A stretch of 64,000 nucleotides of DNA from positions 216,562,059 to 216,626,058 of the forward strand of contig BTPG01000001.1 in the NCBI GenBank assembly GCA_036245525.1, in the 5' to 3' direction. This DNA comes from Semisulcospira habei (taxonomy: Eukaryota; Mollusca; Gastropoda; Semisulcospiridae). This document shows, in pieces, positions 33,353 through 44,793 of this stretch. Each line of letters starts with the position of its first letter. Positions within the stretch are counted from its first letter, which is position 1. The notes below the pieces were generated by a model that made no database searches, was not told where the DNA came from, and saw only the letters and a program-made list of their open reading frames with translations. The translations under genes were made by a program, and so were the position numbers.

Positions 33353-36300
33353 TTAACACACAAGTTGTGTGGATTGCTTGATGATGATGTGCGTCCATCG
33401 CGGGCAATGGGGACCACTGACATCCTTGGCCATGTTGTGTCTAATAATGATGTGTCCGGAGATGGCTGGTAAGGCCAATCCGGGCACGGAGGTGCCTCCC
33501 ACAGGTGGGACACACGTGAGATGGTGCAGCATTGAAGGTGCTAGCCGCTCATCCTTTTCTCTGGAGGCACTTTCTCTCTGCTTCGGTCTATCCTCAGCGG
33601 TTGTGGATCCCCTGTTGATGAGGCTGCGCCATGAGGTGCAATCCAGGGCTGATTTCTCCCAGGAATTGGTATCTATCTCAAGGGTTTTCAGGAAACCGTG
33701 AGCGTGTATTTGAAACGCTTGCGCCGGCCGCCATGACAACGCTTGCCTGAGGACAGTTCGCCCGAAGAGCAGCTGCTTGGGGATGCGTTCATATGGCATC
33801 CTTACGACGTGGGCCGCCCATCTGACTTGATGCATCATCAGCATGGTGTGGACAGAAGGCACACCCGCAGAAAGGAGCACTTCAGTATCTGGAGTCTTGT
33901 CCTGCCACCTTATCTTCTGGATCTTGCGCAGGCATATATTATTAGGTGAAAGTGGTTTAGTCTGCGTGCATGCCTCCTGTACACAGTCCAGGTTTCGCAA
34001 GCGTACAAGAGGGTGGGCAAGATAACGGCACGGTAGCCTCCCGAAGTTGGCGCTGGCTTTTGCAATCCTGCAATTAATTTCGTCGTCAATGTGGACTGCT
34101 CTGGAGAGGGTGCTGCCGAGGTATGTGAACTTGTCAACTGCCTTGAGCTTTTGTCCATTCACTGAGATGGAGGGCTCAACATAGGGTTGGTCTGGTGCTG
34201 GCTGGTGCAGGATTTCGGTCTTCTTGGTGTTGATGGTTAGGCCGAAGTTGTCGCATGCTGCAGAGAACTGGTCCATGCTGGCTTGCAACTCCGGCTCGGA
34301 GCCTGCATTAAGAGCGCAGTCATCAGCAAAAAGAAAGTATCTCAACACAGTTTCCTTAACTTTTGTTATGGCCTTAACTCTGCGCAGGTTGAACAGCTTC
34401 CCGTCAGTTTTGTACTTGATACGGATTCCCTGGTGGTTATCACTAAAGGCATCAGTCAACATAGCAGAAAACACCATGCTGAAGAGGGTGGGGGCTAAAA
34501 CACAGCCCTGCTGGACCCCATTTGAGACAGGGAAGGCTTCGGAGCAGTCGCCGTCATCAAGGACTCGGGCCGTCATACCATCGTGAAACTGCCTGACCAT
34601 GGTGATAAACTTGTCAGGACAACCGAACTTCGCCATGATCTTCCAGAGGCCCTCTCAGCTTACGGTGTTGAAGGAATGGTGAGGTCGATGAACGTTGTGT
34701 ACAGCTGGCTGTTCTGCTCCTGGCACTTTTCCTGGAGTTGGCGAGCAGCAAATATCATGTCTACAGCTCCTCTTCCCTTCCGGAAACCACACTGGCACCC
34801 TTCTCTAGGTGAGCATTTAACCGGTTGAGCAGAACAATAGCGAAGATTTTCCCTGCTATGGAGAGTAGTGAGATGCCTCTGTGTTTGTAAAAAAACCTGA
34901 CGGTTACCTTTCCTCTTGTATAGGTGAATAATGGACGCGTCTTTGAGCTCTTGGGGGATCTCACCTTGTTCCAGAACGTCGTGAAGAGTTCAGTCAGTTT
35001 ACCGATGACAACCGATCCACCAGTCTTGTAGATCTCTGCTGGAATGGCATCAGCTCCAGAAGCTTTGCCACTTGACTGCTGGTCAACAGCTTTTTGCACT
35101 TCACTTTCGAGGGGAGGATAGTCCAGCTCTAGATTTAAGTCTACTTGATCAAGGCGGTCAATCGCCTCATCGTTTGTCCTGGACGGTCTGTTCATCACAG
35201 CTTCAAAATGTTCTGCCCATCTGTCCAGGATCTTGGCCTTCGCAGTTATGAGTGTGTTACCATCAGAGCTCAGGAAAGGGGAGGTTCTAGAAGAAAGAGG
35301 GCCGTAGTGAGTCTTGACAGCATCGAAAAATCTCTTGGAGTCGTGATTTTCCGTGTAACTCTGGAGCTCTTCTGACTGAGCCACGAACTTCCTAAGTTCG
35401 GCTTGAACCGTTCTGCGGGTGCTCATGAAGGCTGCCTTTTTGGAGACGGAGGAAGGATCATTCTGGTGGGCTCTGTGTAGCCTGTGCTTTTCATGGAGGA
35501 GGGCTTTTATTTCCTCATCATTATCGTCGAACCAGTCATGACGTTTCCTTGAAGTGGTCCCGAAAACCTCAGAAGACACAGCATGGATGGTGTCTCTGAA
35601 CGTGGCCCAGTCATCTTCGGCATTGCCGCTGGGGTGGATGTCTGCAAGCTTGGATTCGAGAACTTCAGCAAGACGATCTGCGGTAGTACTAGTCTTCAGC
35701 TTGCCCACGTCGAGTCTTTTTGTTATTTTCCGAGCTTGTGGTCGTCGTTTGGACTGTACGCAGATTCTCACAATCAGTCCGTGATCCGTCCAGCAGTCAG
35801 CGCCATACATAGCCTTGGTCACTCTGACGTCACGCTTGTCACATCTCCTGGTGATGACGTAGTCGATAAGATGCCAATGCTTTGAGCGGGGATGCATCCA
35901 CGACGTCTTGTTACGGTTTGGTAGGCGGAAGACTGTGTTAGTGATGAGAAGGTCATGCATGGCACAGGTTTTCAGCAAGAGCAAATCATTGCTGTTGCAC
36001 TTACCCACTCCATGATAACCGATGACACCATCTCAGGCTTCGTAATCCCTTCCAAATCGGGCACTGAAGTTTCCAAGTACAAGTAGCTTGTCCGACTTTG
36101 GTACAGCTGAGACCATAGAGTTAAGTTCTTCATAGAACTTATCTTTGGCTTCCTCTGAGTTGATCATGGTGGGGGCAAAGGCACTGATCAGCGTGATGCT
36201 GCATTTGCCTCTCAAGGGGAGCTGCAGAGTCATCAGACGATCCTTGAGGCCCATGGGGAGAATGGAAAGCTTGCGGACCAAGTGGTTCTTGATGGCAAAG

Positions 36301-36575
36301 CCCACTCCAGCCTCGCGACGATGATCGGCACTGCGTCCGCTCCAGAAGAAAGTATAGCCGCCACCTGCTTCTGTAACTTGACCTTGATTGGCAAGGCACC
36401 TCTCGGAGAGGGCTGCAATGTCAATCTTGTAGCGCTCCAGTTCTCTTGCCACCAGGGCAGCTCTTCTTTCAGGTCTGTTGGCCTTGGCGATGTCCAGGAG
36501 AGTTCGCACGTTCCAGGATCAATATTGAGCGGTGCCACATTTTGTTTACAGTTTTTCTTGTTTCGACCGCAATAG
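33353..36575 (-). pseudogene. LINE ORF2: endonuclease and reverse transcriptase, several frame breaks
   Basis: Reads leftward from about 36540. The AP-type endonuclease begins WNVRTLLDIAKANRPERR, then IDIAALSERC (catalytic Glu region), GVGFAIKNHL, LLVLGNFSARFGRDYEA (usual GDFNAR has become GNFSAR), a TGA near 36030, and WTDHGLIV (His). A linker is followed by RT blocks: SGKASGADAIPAEI, HRGISLLSIAGKIF, then a frame break near 34640-34760, GVQQGCVLAPTLF, YFLFADDCALNAG and TYLGSTLS. The C-terminus has CVPPVGGTSV, a degraded zinc finger. It is related to the copy at 6.4-8.3 kb but diverged. Broken frames and lost residues make it inactive. Confidence 0.85.
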
Positions 36576-36746
36576 AGGGATCCCCGCCAGCCGCTGTATG
36601 CTGGCCAGGGTGATGTGAAGCAGGCAATGTTTAGGGCACCTTTTCTAGCCCCTTCCTCATGCTCTGGAGGAGAACAGTGTGGTCCTAAACAGGGCTGCTC
36701 TGTCCCTCAGGTGGCTGCCGAATTCCGCTGCTGCTTCAGTCCCTAA
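36576..36746 (-). mobile_element. LINE 5' untranslated region, part nearer the ORF
   Basis: Continuous with the LINE coding start, GC-richer than flanks. The target CTAA of the nested Harbinger element is at 36743-36746. The untranslated region resumes at 37336. Confidence 0.6.
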
Positions 36747-37335
36747 AGCATGTTCTTAATTAAACGAACTTTAGTTCGCGAACTCTGACGAACTACAGTT
36801 CACGATCTCGGACGAACCAGGTTGGTTCTTAATTGGACGATCTAAAGATACGGCGAACCTAGTTCGAAGTAGTTCACGAACCTCGGCAAACCATAGTTCG
36901 CTGTCGAAAAAGGTTCGCTGAACGTGTTGAGCAAACCAAGGCGAACCTTTTCTCTGATTGGTCAAAACTTTTACCCTCTTCTGCGTTGGAGATAAGAAGA
37001 GAGTCACCGATACAAACAAATATGGCAGACGGCGATATTTCACTCGTGCAAAGAACAAGACCTGTTTTTATTGATTTATGGGAGGCGCAACGCTGTTTGT
37101 GGGGTCGCTACTGCAAGGAGTACAAAAACAAACATGCGGCAGCCATTTTGAACACCTTCGCAGACAGTAAGTACGCCGAATCAAGCACTTCAGTTAAGAA
37201 AGAGAACCATGGTAAACCTGGTTTGCTGAAGTTCGCATAGGTTCGTTCAACCTCAATTAAGAAACAAACCAAAAGATCGCCGATCTTCTCCGATCTAGGT
37301 TTGCCGATCAATAGTTCGTCTAATTAAGAACAGCT
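36747..37335 (+). mobile_element. Harbinger/PIF-type miniature element, 589 bp, nested in LINE
   Basis: The ends are AGCATGTTCTTAATTA on the left and TAATTAAGAACAGCT on the right, inverted with a one-base indel, and they extend into an ACGAAC-rich subterminal zone full of GTTCG repeats. It is flanked by CTAA on both sides (36743-36746, 37336-37339), consistent with the TWA target preference of Harbinger elements. It interrupts the 5' region of the minus-strand LINE. Internally it holds a short MADF-like exon on the plus strand. Confidence 0.8.
37022..37166 (+). pseudogene. MADF/Myb-SANT-like first exon inside the Harbinger element
   Basis: The ATG at 37022 opens MADGDISLV, followed by PVFIDLWEAQRCLWGRYCKE and YKNKHAAAILNTFAD. 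This matches the start of a MADF domain (hydrophobic helix, C-LW, then YK-K--A). A good donor, GTAAGT, follows at 37167. Autonomous Harbinger elements carry a Myb/SANT-MADF protein besides the transposase, so this is probably the remaining first exon of that second gene after internal deletion. Confidence 0.6.
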
Positions 37336-37700
37336 CTAAGCGACCCTATGGCCCAAGCCGCCTGTGTGTAGGTCCGCAGCTACAGTTCCCAGAGTATCCA
37401 CACCTGCTACTTCGCCGCTCGCCCGTCGCCACAACGCTTGAGATGCGGGTTGGGGGAGGGATGTCGTGACTTGCGCGAGATTTGGATTTAAATAAAGGAG
37501 AATTGCGCAAATCGTCAGCCTCACTCTCTCGTCCAGGCCTATCTGTGTCCAGTGGCAAGACGTAGTCGAGACGACTGGAGATAGGTAAGGATGCAGTGGA
37601 TGTCCAAATGTGTCCCTTGTGTCTCACTGTGCCCTTATAGCGCTCCACAGTGCGTAACTGGGTCCACCTTTCTGCCCGTTGAACCATTTGATGGTTTCCT
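37336..37700 (-). mobile_element. LINE 5' region, distal part
   Basis: GC-rich sequence that continues the LINE past the nested element. A 113-codon open frame (37346-37687, minus) is Arg/Ser/Pro-rich without a recognised domain, so I treat it as untranslated leader. The outer boundary is uncertain and could reach about 37860. Confidence 0.45.
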
Positions 37701-38628
37701 CCGCGCAGGCCGCCGGGTTCGATCTTCGCATGATTGGGTAGACAAATCCCAACTCACCATGTCGCATGCTAACAGCTTCCGTGAGCCGCTGGTGAGGTTT
37801 ACATGTAACAGGTTGTACTGGGTTACATGGTTACCAGTAGCAGGGAGAGAAACCCTGACCTGACCAATGTTATTAACTGCCTCAAACTAAATTTGACTCG
37901 AAATGTTTTTATAAGAGAACCAGAACTTCCGGTGCACATCATTTTCTTAATAAATCAAATTTGATTTAATGTGAATTACTTTCAAACCATTTTTATGTTC
38001 CAGTGACTGACACAGAGATAAAGAACACACCCATATCCATTTAACAGGTAAATATGGCCGCTAACCTAAAAAAAAAGAACTTTTTAATTTTCATGTTTGT
38101 AGGTAATGTTGATTATTTAGGTGCCTTTGACAAACGAAAAGTAGGTCAAGACCAAACCGTGCGGATTTTCATACACACGGACCCTAGTGACACTGCACAT
38201 CGGTTGGCTTTCAGCTGTGTCCTCTGCAGATGCTCTCCATTTCACTTTTAATATCCTGTGATCGTAGTGTCACTGATGACGTCATAAGTCATCGATGTGC
38301 GATATTGCACACGACATAACACACTCTTCATAACATTTTGTAATAAATGAGGTCAAAATAACCCGGATTAAATCATATTTACGAAGAAAAGCGTTTATGG
38401 TAAACAATTCGCGTTTCATTTGTTGATCAGTATATAATGAGCATCTTCAGCTCAGACACGGATGAGAAGCTGTAGAAACAACTCACGTTAAACTGTCGAT
38501 GTGCGCAATCGACTATAAAATCTATTGTGTCAGAGATACACTGAAATTCTACCAGTGACGTCATGTCCCCGATTTATTTGCAACATGTACAATGATGACG
38601 CGGAATGGAATGCGGTTTAGATCCAACC

Positions 38629-38760
38629 CCGGTTCAACCCTGCATTGGACGACCATTGTTGAACTCTACCCTGCCAACCCGGGTTGAGTGAATTGTAAAC
38701 GCTCCAACCCTAGTTGTACTCGGGGGTTCAACCCGGGTTGGCGTGCAAGTGTAAACAGCC
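38629..38760 (+). repeat. CAACCCGGGTTG repeat cluster
   Basis: Several inverted and direct copies of CCAACCCGGGTTG within 130 bp, ending GCAAGTGTAAACAGCCTC. Confidence 0.6.
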
Positions 38761-39042
38761 TCTCTGATAATTTGATTTAGTTAGGAATAGTCTCTATCTT
38801 TGTTATGATGTCTGTGAGGATATTGTGCAAAAAATGGTAAAATGCATGCAATCTCCTAGGCCTATAGAAGAGACTTTGTGGGCTGCTTTATCCCATCTTG
38901 TTTGACCTTGTCCACAGATTGCCTTCACTATAGCTGTACGAGGAGCTTGAATTTCGTCATTCAAGATCGTGTCTTTCGAAGCTTAAAGAAATAGTACACG
39001 ATACGAAGACTGGCCAGCTGCAAGAGCCAAAAGAACAGTCAT

Positions 39043-39107
39043 GAACATCAATCCGGGATGAACTCTACTCGGGTTCAACTCGGGTTGCAAGTGTAAACGG
39101 CCTAAGC
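39043..39107 (+). repeat. CAACCCGGGTTG repeat end
   Basis: CTCGGGTTCAACTCGGGTTG followed by CAAGTGTAAACGGCCT, same orientation as the 38.7 kb cluster. Confidence 0.6.
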
Positions 39108-39445
39108 TTAAAGTTTCAGGCCTGACCCGCCTACGAACTCACAGGTATGAAGTTACATACTACCAAGACAAATAAGTCTAGAAGGGACTAAAAGAAACCC
39201 TTGTTATTATTTATTTTCATCTATATTTGGCCTGAAATAGTGCCTACTTATGTATATTTTCCAGTCCGGAACAGTGTGGCAGGATCTGTCCCGGCCTTAC
39301 CGATGACACTCCTGCAGTCCGAAGCGCCGCACGTCAGTGCTGGTTGTGTGCCATTGTGACTCGCATGGACTGCGCAGGCACGGCCTCGATGTGGACAAGA
39401 TAAGCCAGGCATGTACCCTGTAACCCCCGTCTCTAACAAACGACG

Positions 39446-39633
<188 letters not shown>

Positions 39634-39840
39634 TTCTCACGCACCCCCTCAAGATGCGTTACACCGATCTGTACTACCTCAAACATTGGCGGTCATCTGC
39701 GCGGTCCTGTGAAACAGTCAGGTGCGCGTGTAATAAGAACTGTAACCAACACCTCGTTCGGGGGATAACAATCACATCGACTGACGGTTCGGTATTTGTT
39801 GATTGTAAACACTTCGCAAGTTTTTTCCAGTCGCCATGTG

Positions 39841-39842
<2 letters not shown>

Positions 39843-39918
<76 letters not shown>
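39843..39918 (+). repeat. (CA)n microsatellite
   Basis: About 38 CA units. Confidence 0.98.
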
Positions 39919-39922
<4 letters not shown>

Positions 39923-39979
39923 CAAAGCAACGCTGGAGATGCCTCCCCCCTCTCTCTCTCTGAGGCCTGCGCGCCTATT

Positions 39980-40234
<255 letters not shown>

Positions 40235-40768
40235 ATCAGGTAGGCATACGGCGTAATCTATCCAGCAGGTCCAAGATCTGTTTGGGAATATTCATGCACT
40301 AGCCTCCCCTCTCGGGGGGAGGACTGGATATTCTCCAGCGGGTTGCGGGGCGCCTGGGGGTAGTCCCTATTACCTTATGTAGTAGGTGTTCAGTGGAAGG
40401 CTCAAAAGATCTAATAAGCGATGCAGTCACAAAAGGACAGCTGATGTCCTGATGACACAATGCAAGCTTACCAGCCTGGATTTCCATGGCATTAGCACAG
40501 CATTCTCAGAATTTATTGAAAAATTATGTCCCTTGGAGCTACTCTGATTGAGTGCATTTTTTGGCTTGGGCGACGCCTTTGTTATAAGTAATGAATAATT
40601 GTACCACAAAATTGCCTAGGTGTTGCCTTTTCAAAATTAGTCAGTCTTCTTCCACTGCAACACCCCATAAAGCTTTAGGGATGCAATCCACGCTGGCCTA
40701 GTGGTTGCTACCAGTCAAATTCTGGAGGCGGCTTCTAGTATATGCGTTGTGTTTGCAATTTCAGGTTA

Positions 40769-40823
40769 CGCCGTATGCATACCTGATGAGACCCACCTTG
40801 GGTCGAAACCGGTCATAGGCGGC
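40769..40823 (+). ncRNA. Hammerhead ribozyme motif, copy 1 (weakened stem I)
   Basis: CTGATGA (40783-40789), stem II GACCCA/TGGGTC with loop CCT, GAAA (40805-40808), then CCGG and TC with predicted cleavage after C40814. Stem III is only ACC/GGT with no loop, which is known to need dimeric folding. The stem I strands are GCATAC and ATAGGC, giving two mismatches relative to copy 2. Confidence 0.7.
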
Positions 40824-41347
40824 AAAATCTTAAATCTATCCAGCAGGTCCAAGATCTGTTTGGGAATATTCATGCACTAGCCTCCCCTCTCGGGGGGGAG
40901 GACTGGATATTCTCCAGCGGGTTGCGGGGCGCCTGGGGGTAGTCCCTATTACCTTATGTAGTAGGTGTTCAGTGGAAGGCTCAAAAGATCTAATAAGCGA
41001 TGCAGTCACAAAAGGACAGCTGATGTCCTGATGACACAATGCAAGCTTACCAGCCTGGATTTCCATGGCATTAGCACAGCATTCTCAGAATTTATTGAAA
41101 AATTATGTCCCTTGGAGCTACTCTGATTGAGTGCATTTTTTGGCTTGGGCGACGCCTTTGTTATAAGTAATGAATAATTGTACCACAAAATTGCCTAGGT
41201 GTTGCCTTTTCAAAATTAGTCAGTCTTCTTCCACTGCAACACCCCATAAAGCTTTAGGGATGCAATCCACGCTGGCCTAGTGGTTGCTACCAGTCAAATT
41301 CTGGAGGCGGCTTCTAGTATATGCGTTGTGTTTGCAATTTCAGGTTA

Positions 41348-41402
41348 CGCCGTATGCCTACCTGATGAGACCCACCTTGGGTCGAAACCGGTCGTAGGCG
41401 GC
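41348..41402 (+). ncRNA. Hammerhead ribozyme motif, copy 2 (perfect stem I)
   Basis: GCCTAC before CTGATGA (41362-41368) pairs perfectly with GTAGGC after the cleavage site (after C41393). An outer GCC/GGC pair lies across a GTAT bulge. Stem II GACCCA-CCT-TGGGTC, then GAAA, ACC/GGT stem III and GUC. All conserved core bases (CUGAUGA, GAAA, UH) are present. Confidence 0.8.
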
Positions 41403-41468
41403 AAAATCTTAAATCTATCCAGCAGGTCCAAGATCTGTTTGGGAATATTCATGCACTAGCCTCCCCTC

Positions 41469-41499
<31 letters not shown>

Positions 41500-41695
41500 C
41501 TGGATATTCTCCAGCGGGTTGCGGGGCGCCTGGGGGTAGTCCCTATTACCTTATGTAGTAGGTGTTCAGTGGAAGGCTCAAAAGATCTAATAAGCGATGC
41601 AGTCACAAAAGGACAGCTGATGTCCTGATGACACAATGCAAGCTTACCAGCCTGGATTTCCATGGCATTAGCACAGCATTCTCAGAATTTGTTGA

Positions 41696-41702
<7 letters not shown>

Positions 41703-41772
<70 letters not shown>
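41703..41772 (+). repeat. (TA)n microsatellite, right flank of ribozyme array
   Basis: About 35 TA units. The third 579-bp unit breaks off at the start of this tract, after TTGAAAAAT. Confidence 0.97.
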
Positions 41773-41774
<2 letters not shown>

Positions 41775-42753
41775 CCCAGCATTTGTGTGTTTGTGTGCGC
41801 GAATCATTATGTGTGTGCGTGCGTGCGTCCTGACTAAGCTTTTTAATAACAAACACAACACACATGTGGAAGTTAAACCATGACTGGTGATTTACTACGC
41901 GCCTCAGTTTGCATAAATGAAACACAAGTTCTGGTTACGTGCACCGGATACAGAACTGTGTGTGAAAAGCAAGTCGAGGCTCGAAAATCATCCCTGTTTC
42001 GTGTCATGGCGGTTTGACGGTTCGATTGACTCGATAGAGCATACACAAGAGTTTTGCTTGCTTTGCTTTTTCTTATAATAACCCTGAAAAGGCCTCCATA
42101 ACACGAAGCTATGTCATCAACATTTCTTTATTAAGTTCTGCTACGTCTACAATAATTAGGCGAGCAGCGTATCTGCAAGGTTCTGCTCTGGTTACATTGC
42201 AAATGATCGCACGGAGGATCAAGTAAACACTTCAGAGTCACTTCATTGCTTTTTGTACCACACATAACAGTACGTAATATCTGTGTCGTGTTTTTCTCCC
42301 ACAAATTGAGCGGTGTGTCGTTTTCCGGTTTTGTTTCCTGTCTAAAGTCGGCTTAATTTTTGAGGGAAAGTGGACGCCAGTACGAGGTTTCTGCAAATAG
42401 TACGAGGATTTCTACAGAGCGCAATGCCAGTACGAGGTTTCACTCCATATAGTGACAGTACGAGGTGTCAGGCAGCGCCATATTTTGATGCAATGATGCA
42501 CATCGTGTTTTCTATATATGTATTTTCTATTTACTTCACCAAACTTTGGCTCAGTAGGAAAACTACACAGTAAAGTAAGTAAAAGCACTGTCAGGGGGGA
42601 GAACTGTGCATTACTGACCAATGATCATAGATCTAGTTGGTCAAAGCACAAAACAAGATTGGATAAATCATGCCCACATTGTCCCACGTTTTGCACAGTA
42701 CGCTTCTTGAGAACGACTGATCCAAAATTTTGATAAAACTAAAATTCTATTAA
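41773..42753. other. No gene recognised; TACGAGG repeats
   Basis: Short direct repeats of AGTACGAGGTTTC / AGTACGAGG at about 42375-42470. No coding motif. Confidence 0.5.
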
Positions 42754-43300
42754 AATTTGGCATTTTCACACGTGTTGGCCTCTTGTCACCCTTGACCTTT
42801 CCGAGTAGGTCATCCAAATCAGTATGTGTAAAAAGATATCTGTATAAGTTTGGATTTGAAGTTGAGAATAGTGTCTTGGAAAGACACATTTTTTGTGTGT
42901 AACAATATGGCAATATTCATATACCCATTTCTGAACCTTTGGTGGCCCCTGACCTTTCCCTATTAGTCATCTAAATTAGTATGCTTAGAAAGGGTGTTAA
43001 CATCATATATATATGTGTAGTAAGTTTGGGTTTGAAGTTGAAAATAATTGAGGAAACAAAGTCCAAATAAGGCTGTATTTTACATATTTCTGGACCTCTT
43101 GTGACCCCTGACCTTTCCGGTGGGACATCCAGGCCAGGGTGCATAGAAAGGCCGTACCATCACTTATCTCTGTACCAAATTGGTTTTGAAGTTGGAAATA
43201 GTATTTGAGGAAAAAACAGTGGTCAAAATATGTCTATTTTGTACCTATTTCTAGAGCTCTTGACCTTCCTGAGGGCTCACCCAAATTAGTATGCACAGAA
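42754..43300 (+). repeat. Degenerate ~150-bp tandem repeat, about four units
   Basis: Each unit has ...GACCTTTCC... , a CATCCAAATYAGTATG-like phrase, and GGTTTTGAAGTTGRAAATA, followed by a TTTCTGGACCTCTTG-like junction. Units are diverged but keep order and spacing. Confidence 0.7.
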
Positions 43301-44793
43301 AACCACCCAATGCTGTTTTTTTTCTGGGAGATAGCTATATCCAAACGTTTAAGTGAAAGTAACGTAAACTACGGAATGAAACGCAGGTCAAACGACTTTT
43401 TAAAAACATATATACTTCTTTTCAATTAGCTATCCAATTCAAACATGCTCAGAGGCTCTCTCAAAAACATTTTACAAGAAGAATTTCCTCAAGTTTCAAA
43501 CATGTCTGGGGGGGTGGGGGGTGGGATTTACACTTACACACATTTTACTGGATTTCCACCCACGATGCATGGAAATGTAGGTCTAGTGGGGGTCCAGATT
43601 TTAAATGCCGATAAATAACGGTAAAAGTGCGCCGCAGTGTTGTTTTTACGCTGATGAGAGATTTTTAGAAACCTATAGTCTAGCAGCTGCCCTTCATAGA
43701 CGATCCAGCCGTTTACGAGATAGTGATTTTCTAGAGAGTAACAAAGGTTTGGGTATATAAAAATGAAGTCTAGTTTGAATAAAAGCAGTGCGCACTCGTT
43801 TTAAACCGCCGGAGGATGGAGACATTTTTCTGTAGCACATTTTGTTTCTAGTTCGCCTGCAGACGAAACCAGGACATTCGCAGCCATGTTCACAGGGGAT
43901 CAGTAGTTTACGCGGGTCTCATTGTTCCTGTATTCAGTGATAGTATGCACTATATGTCACTTAAAAGGATTTCATTTATTTTTTTAAATAAAATTGTCAC
44001 ACTTAGGTATATTAAGAGAAGAAGCAATTACGAAAAAGCTTGCCTTGAACTCAAATATCGTTACTCAACAATAAGGTATCCCAAACTGATCACGTGATCA
44101 AAACATCAGCACACGCGGATTTCCCTGCGGTGAATTTCGGTGTGCCGGCGAGTTCTTTTTGATTTGTTCTACAGAAGCGTGTTTGTTTCCCAAAAAGGCG
44201 AACATGCAACGTTGCTTTGTGCATTTTTACATCTTGATAAAGGTTTGTCACGTTTATTTTCATTCACTTTACCATCGCTTTGCCCGTTTCATTTCGACAC
44301 CACAGCAAAAACAAAAAACAAAAATAGAAACAAAAAAGGCTATCTTCGAAACCTATGTCCGAAGTGCAACATGTTGCATGCTGTAAAAGAGTGCCACACC
44401 ACTTGGTTGTAACTGTCATGGTTAAACAAAGTTTCGGAACTTGATTAATTATTATTATACTGTAACACTTAATTCAATCAGTTGTACTGGCAAGCTACGT
44501 TGTGATGTGCGATCAGTGCCATGCAGTCTCGATCAGTGATCACTGATGGTACAGTACACTTCACACATAAAAAATACACAGCACAATGTGAACACGCTTG
44601 GAAGTTCATGCAATGCTTTGTTTAAAATTAAACCCTATCTTGCTAGCAGTAGCCTATTGCACAAAAGAGGAACTATTTTGCTGCTGCATAGTTTTCAGTT
44701 TGTCTGCATTATTGCAGTTTGCTGCAAGATTCTTAGCAGCTGGCATTAGCACTGGCACTCATATATTTGGGGATTAAAACGAGAAAGATTAGT
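43301..44793. other. No gene recognised
   Basis: AT-rich, short frames only. An 80-90 codon frame at 44140-44412 has no domain and low-complexity ends. Confidence 0.5.

Larger units (their letters stand above)
40235..41702 (+). mobile_element. Retrozyme-like tandem array, 579-bp units with hammerhead ribozymes
   Basis: Three head-to-tail units: 40257-40814, 40815-41393 and a truncated 41394-41702. Units agree almost base for base, apart from a G-run of 6, 7 and about 25, and two changes in the first ribozyme. Each full unit ends with a hammerhead motif, so cleavage of a tandem transcript would release 579-nt monomers. There is no substantial reading frame: a 62-82 codon minus-strand frame is repeated but has no domain. 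At the left edge (40235-40256) an inverted 22-base copy of the ribozyme's upstream strand joins the TA tract. The organisation fits non-autonomous retrozymes; the unit is longer than animal ones I know. Confidence 0.75.

Noticed and set aside
37346..37687. 113-codon minus-strand frame in the LINE leader
   Set aside because: Low-complexity Arg/Ser/Pro composition and no ORF1 features. Read as untranslated region.
40299..41663. Three near-identical 60-82 codon frames (MEIQAGKLALCHQDI...) in the ribozyme units
   Set aside because: Repeated only because the DNA unit is repeated. The frame spans the variable G-run and has no domain or good start context, so it was not called as a gene.
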